Shown here piece by piece: positions 6,701 to 7,164 of a DNA stretch of 7,164 nucleotides. Where the stretch lies: assembly GCA_002314675.1 (NCBI GenBank), contig DCGZ01000065.1, positions 22,756 through 29,919 on the forward strand, read 5' to 3'. This DNA is from Fibrobacter sp. UBA1765 (GTDB lineage Bacteria > Fibrobacterota > Fibrobacteria > Fibrobacterales > Fibrobacteraceae). The notes under the pieces were generated by a model that ran no database searches, was not told where the DNA came from, and was given only the letters and a program-made list of their open reading frames with translations. Both the position numbers and the translations under genes were made by a program. Each line of letters starts with the position of its first letter. Position 1 is the stretch's first letter.

Positions 6701-7144
6701 TATTTCAAGGATCCTGAACGAACGGCAAATGCCATTGTCGAAAAGAACGGACACCGCTGGTACCGTACAGGCGACAAGGGCAAGCTTTCTCCAGATGGCT
6801 TTGTAATGCTGCTCGACCGTTATAGCCGCTTTGCAAAGCTTGGTGGCGAAATGATTTCTCTTACCGCCGTTGAATCTCGAATTCAGGATTCCAAGCTGCT
6901 TGATGGCCATGAATTCTTGACCGTGGCAGTTGCCGATGCTGTCAAGGGTGAACGCATTGTGCTATTGTTTGTGGGTGAAAAGGATCCTGATGACGTGGCG
7001 CGCGCGCTTCGCAAGTCTGGCATTCCTCCGCTCATGATTCCTGGCAGCGTGTTCAAGGTTGACGCCCTGCCAAAGCTCGGCAGCGGCAAGTGGGACTTTA
7101 CAAACCTAAAGAAAATGGCAAACGAACTTGTAGGGAACAAGTGA
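3752..7144 (+). CDS. aas: LplT-PlsC-Aas fusion: lysophospholipid flippase, acyltransferase and acyl-ACP synthetase
   Basis: The 1130-residue inner-membrane protein has three domains. Residues 1-395 are an MFS permease like E. coli LplT, with RFSKGRVMAWS after helix 2 and SPAKLG at 119-124. Residues 400-590 are a PlsC-type acyltransferase with HYSFID (HX4D, H432 and D437), IPIQRRD (473-479), FPEGE (500-504) and a later IVPFYIQG. Residues 595-1130 are an AMP-forming acyl-ACP synthetase with FSSGSEGTPKG (771-781), YGCTE (912-916), YRTGD (1004-1008), RFAKLGGE (1026-1033) and GSGKWDF containing the probable catalytic K1113. All expected catalytic residues are present. By family knowledge, LplT brings lysophosphatidylethanolamine across the inner membrane, and Aas loads fatty acid onto ACP using ATP and transfers it to the sn-1 position. 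In E. coli these are two adjacent genes (397 and 719 residues); their sum matches this length, and fused versions are known elsewhere. The FxDN motif I remember from LplT helix 1 is not visible here (NTFVQMG instead). The gene appears monocistronic within the window. Confidence 0.92.
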   Translation: MELWKAKGAIPFYLVVFCNTFVQMGLFILFQRWLSFSFEGSAFFWRSMLLQFSLFVPQIFMFPASGYFAGRFSKGRVMAWSSVGMTAALIAIAVLFGLDIGWVAFGLMLLYGIFLSVFSPAKLGVIKELFGEARLTNANAWQMFFSVLGIMTVSCLTIGFTPDEASPVPYLVLPYVFLGISVISTVFCFFIPRGRYYTKLKMRSPKRNFAATWSNPLVRLSILGLAIFWAISQIFLLLSQDLTGEHLVSFFQKSLILTAVGYIVGSRIAAYASKTFVEVGLVPFAVVGSAIITFSLPFVDTPWLQAILYACLGTFAGFIFVILRTVIQQFTRPDSSGRIHAVSNMIQMSILFLVLGAQSLLLIFTDIEVRQFFFFVAVILTVCFVLTFRQTPMALLRAVLRFLFAVVFRYRLKIHGVRNIPETGPVLLVGSHYSFIDWAVLQMCSPRPLKIASNVNSSTAWYQRWLRYSKFLIPIQRRDPKPAMEAIRKALLAGEAVVIFPEGEVSKTPHISRFSIDYSSAIEGTGAQIVPFYIQGLWGSRYSHVPECVMLGPSSTRIISVGFAPAIPATTSEDDIRTHLRDLAIDTWDTAIRYYKTIVPMWLVAMRRRKFKDILLDPSGNHVSGFKMIRLVRSFSRRIRSKTRDDSRVGLLLPSSREGALSFISILAAGKTSVNLNYTSPVDVVLGCVDRTNIRVIVTTKAFFEKLCTKNPGFAMLKEKAELFFVDEVENKIGWIEVLCTGFAAMFVPKLLLEKLWFASAKLSDTAVILFSSGSEGTPKGVQLSHKNIIVNTQQTDTVVKLRRSDVVLAELPIFHCFGLTATILMPLLDGIPMVLLPDPTDIKTMARACAEYKATILMGTPTFLRAFSVNRWVHPMCLDYLRLVISGAEKLRQEMRESFRLKFGKDIFEVYGCTETAPIATMNSPNVLLDDFLTMEKCNEVGSIGLPVPGTRVAIADPETNEFLPSGSEGMVLIGGPQVMQGYFKDPERTANAIVEKNGHRWYRTGDKGKLSPDGFVMLLDRYSRFAKLGGEMISLTAVESRIQDSKLLDGHEFLTVAVADAVKGERIVLLFVGEKDPDDVARALRKSGIPPLMIPGSVFKVDALPKLGSGKWDFTNLKKMANELVGNK

Positions 7145-7152
7145 CGACGCAA

Positions 7153-7164
7153 GGGGCGAGCCCC
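7153..7164. repeat. GC-rich inverted repeat after the fusion gene, cut by the window end
   Basis: GGGGC-GA-GCCCC is a perfect inverted repeat beginning eight bases after the TGA stop (realistically four G-C pairs around a CGAG loop). It may be the stem of a rho-independent terminator if T residues follow. Alternatively it may be another hairpin of the kind seen at 87-128 if GACCTC follows. The window ends at its last base, so this cannot be decided here. Confidence 0.45.

Noticed and set aside
1..7164. Defence island, prophage, insertion sequence or other unknown multi-gene system
   Set aside because: All four genes are full-length and fit transport, outer-membrane or lipid-repair roles. No transposase, nuclease, integrase or toxin-like frame is visible on either strand.

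Overview
The window looks like a chromosomal segment of a Gram-negative, diderm bacterium, most probably Fibrobacter or a close relative. This is an inference from memory, not a database result. It rests on two short, acidic, signal-peptide-bearing beta-barrel proteins beginning MFKK(I/L)ALA and maturing at SFA|TWD, on the moderate GC content, and on short palindromic repeats between genes. An outer membrane is required by the two barrel proteins and fits the lysophospholipid recycling enzyme.

Layout. Positions 1-171 are non-coding and repeat-rich: an imperfect palindrome at 5-33, then a degenerate array with a 29-30 bp period (76-170) in which a conserved GACCyCAyACCT-type core alternates with small hairpins. 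Positions 172-1497 (minus strand) encode a complete MATE-family multidrug/Na+ or H+ antiporter. A divergent intergenic region (1498-1756) follows. It holds a candidate extended -10 promoter for the MATE gene and a clear TTGACA-type promoter for the first outer-membrane protein. Two paralogous outer-membrane proteins lie in tandem on the plus strand (1757-2530 and 2778-3557), each with its own AAGGAG ribosome binding site and its own rho-independent terminator, so they look like separate transcription units. The rest (3752-7144, plus) is one 1130-residue protein that joins an LplT-like lysophospholipid flippase, a PlsC-type acyltransferase and an acyl-ACP synthetase. The window ends in a perfect GC-rich inverted repeat just after its stop codon.

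How the genes relate. The fusion protein should be a self-contained phospholipid repair machine: it flips lysophospholipid inward across the inner membrane, activates a fatty acid on ACP, and re-acylates the lipid. The outer-membrane proteins and the MATE exporter are also envelope functions, but nothing in the sequence ties the genes into one operon or pathway. No defence system, mobile element, CRISPR array, tRNA or rRNA is visible. The least expected items are the hairpin-swapping 29-bp repeat array, the metal-site-like loops that differ between the two outer-membrane paralogues, and the apparent loss of an otherwise expected acidic motif in the first membrane helix of the flippase domain.
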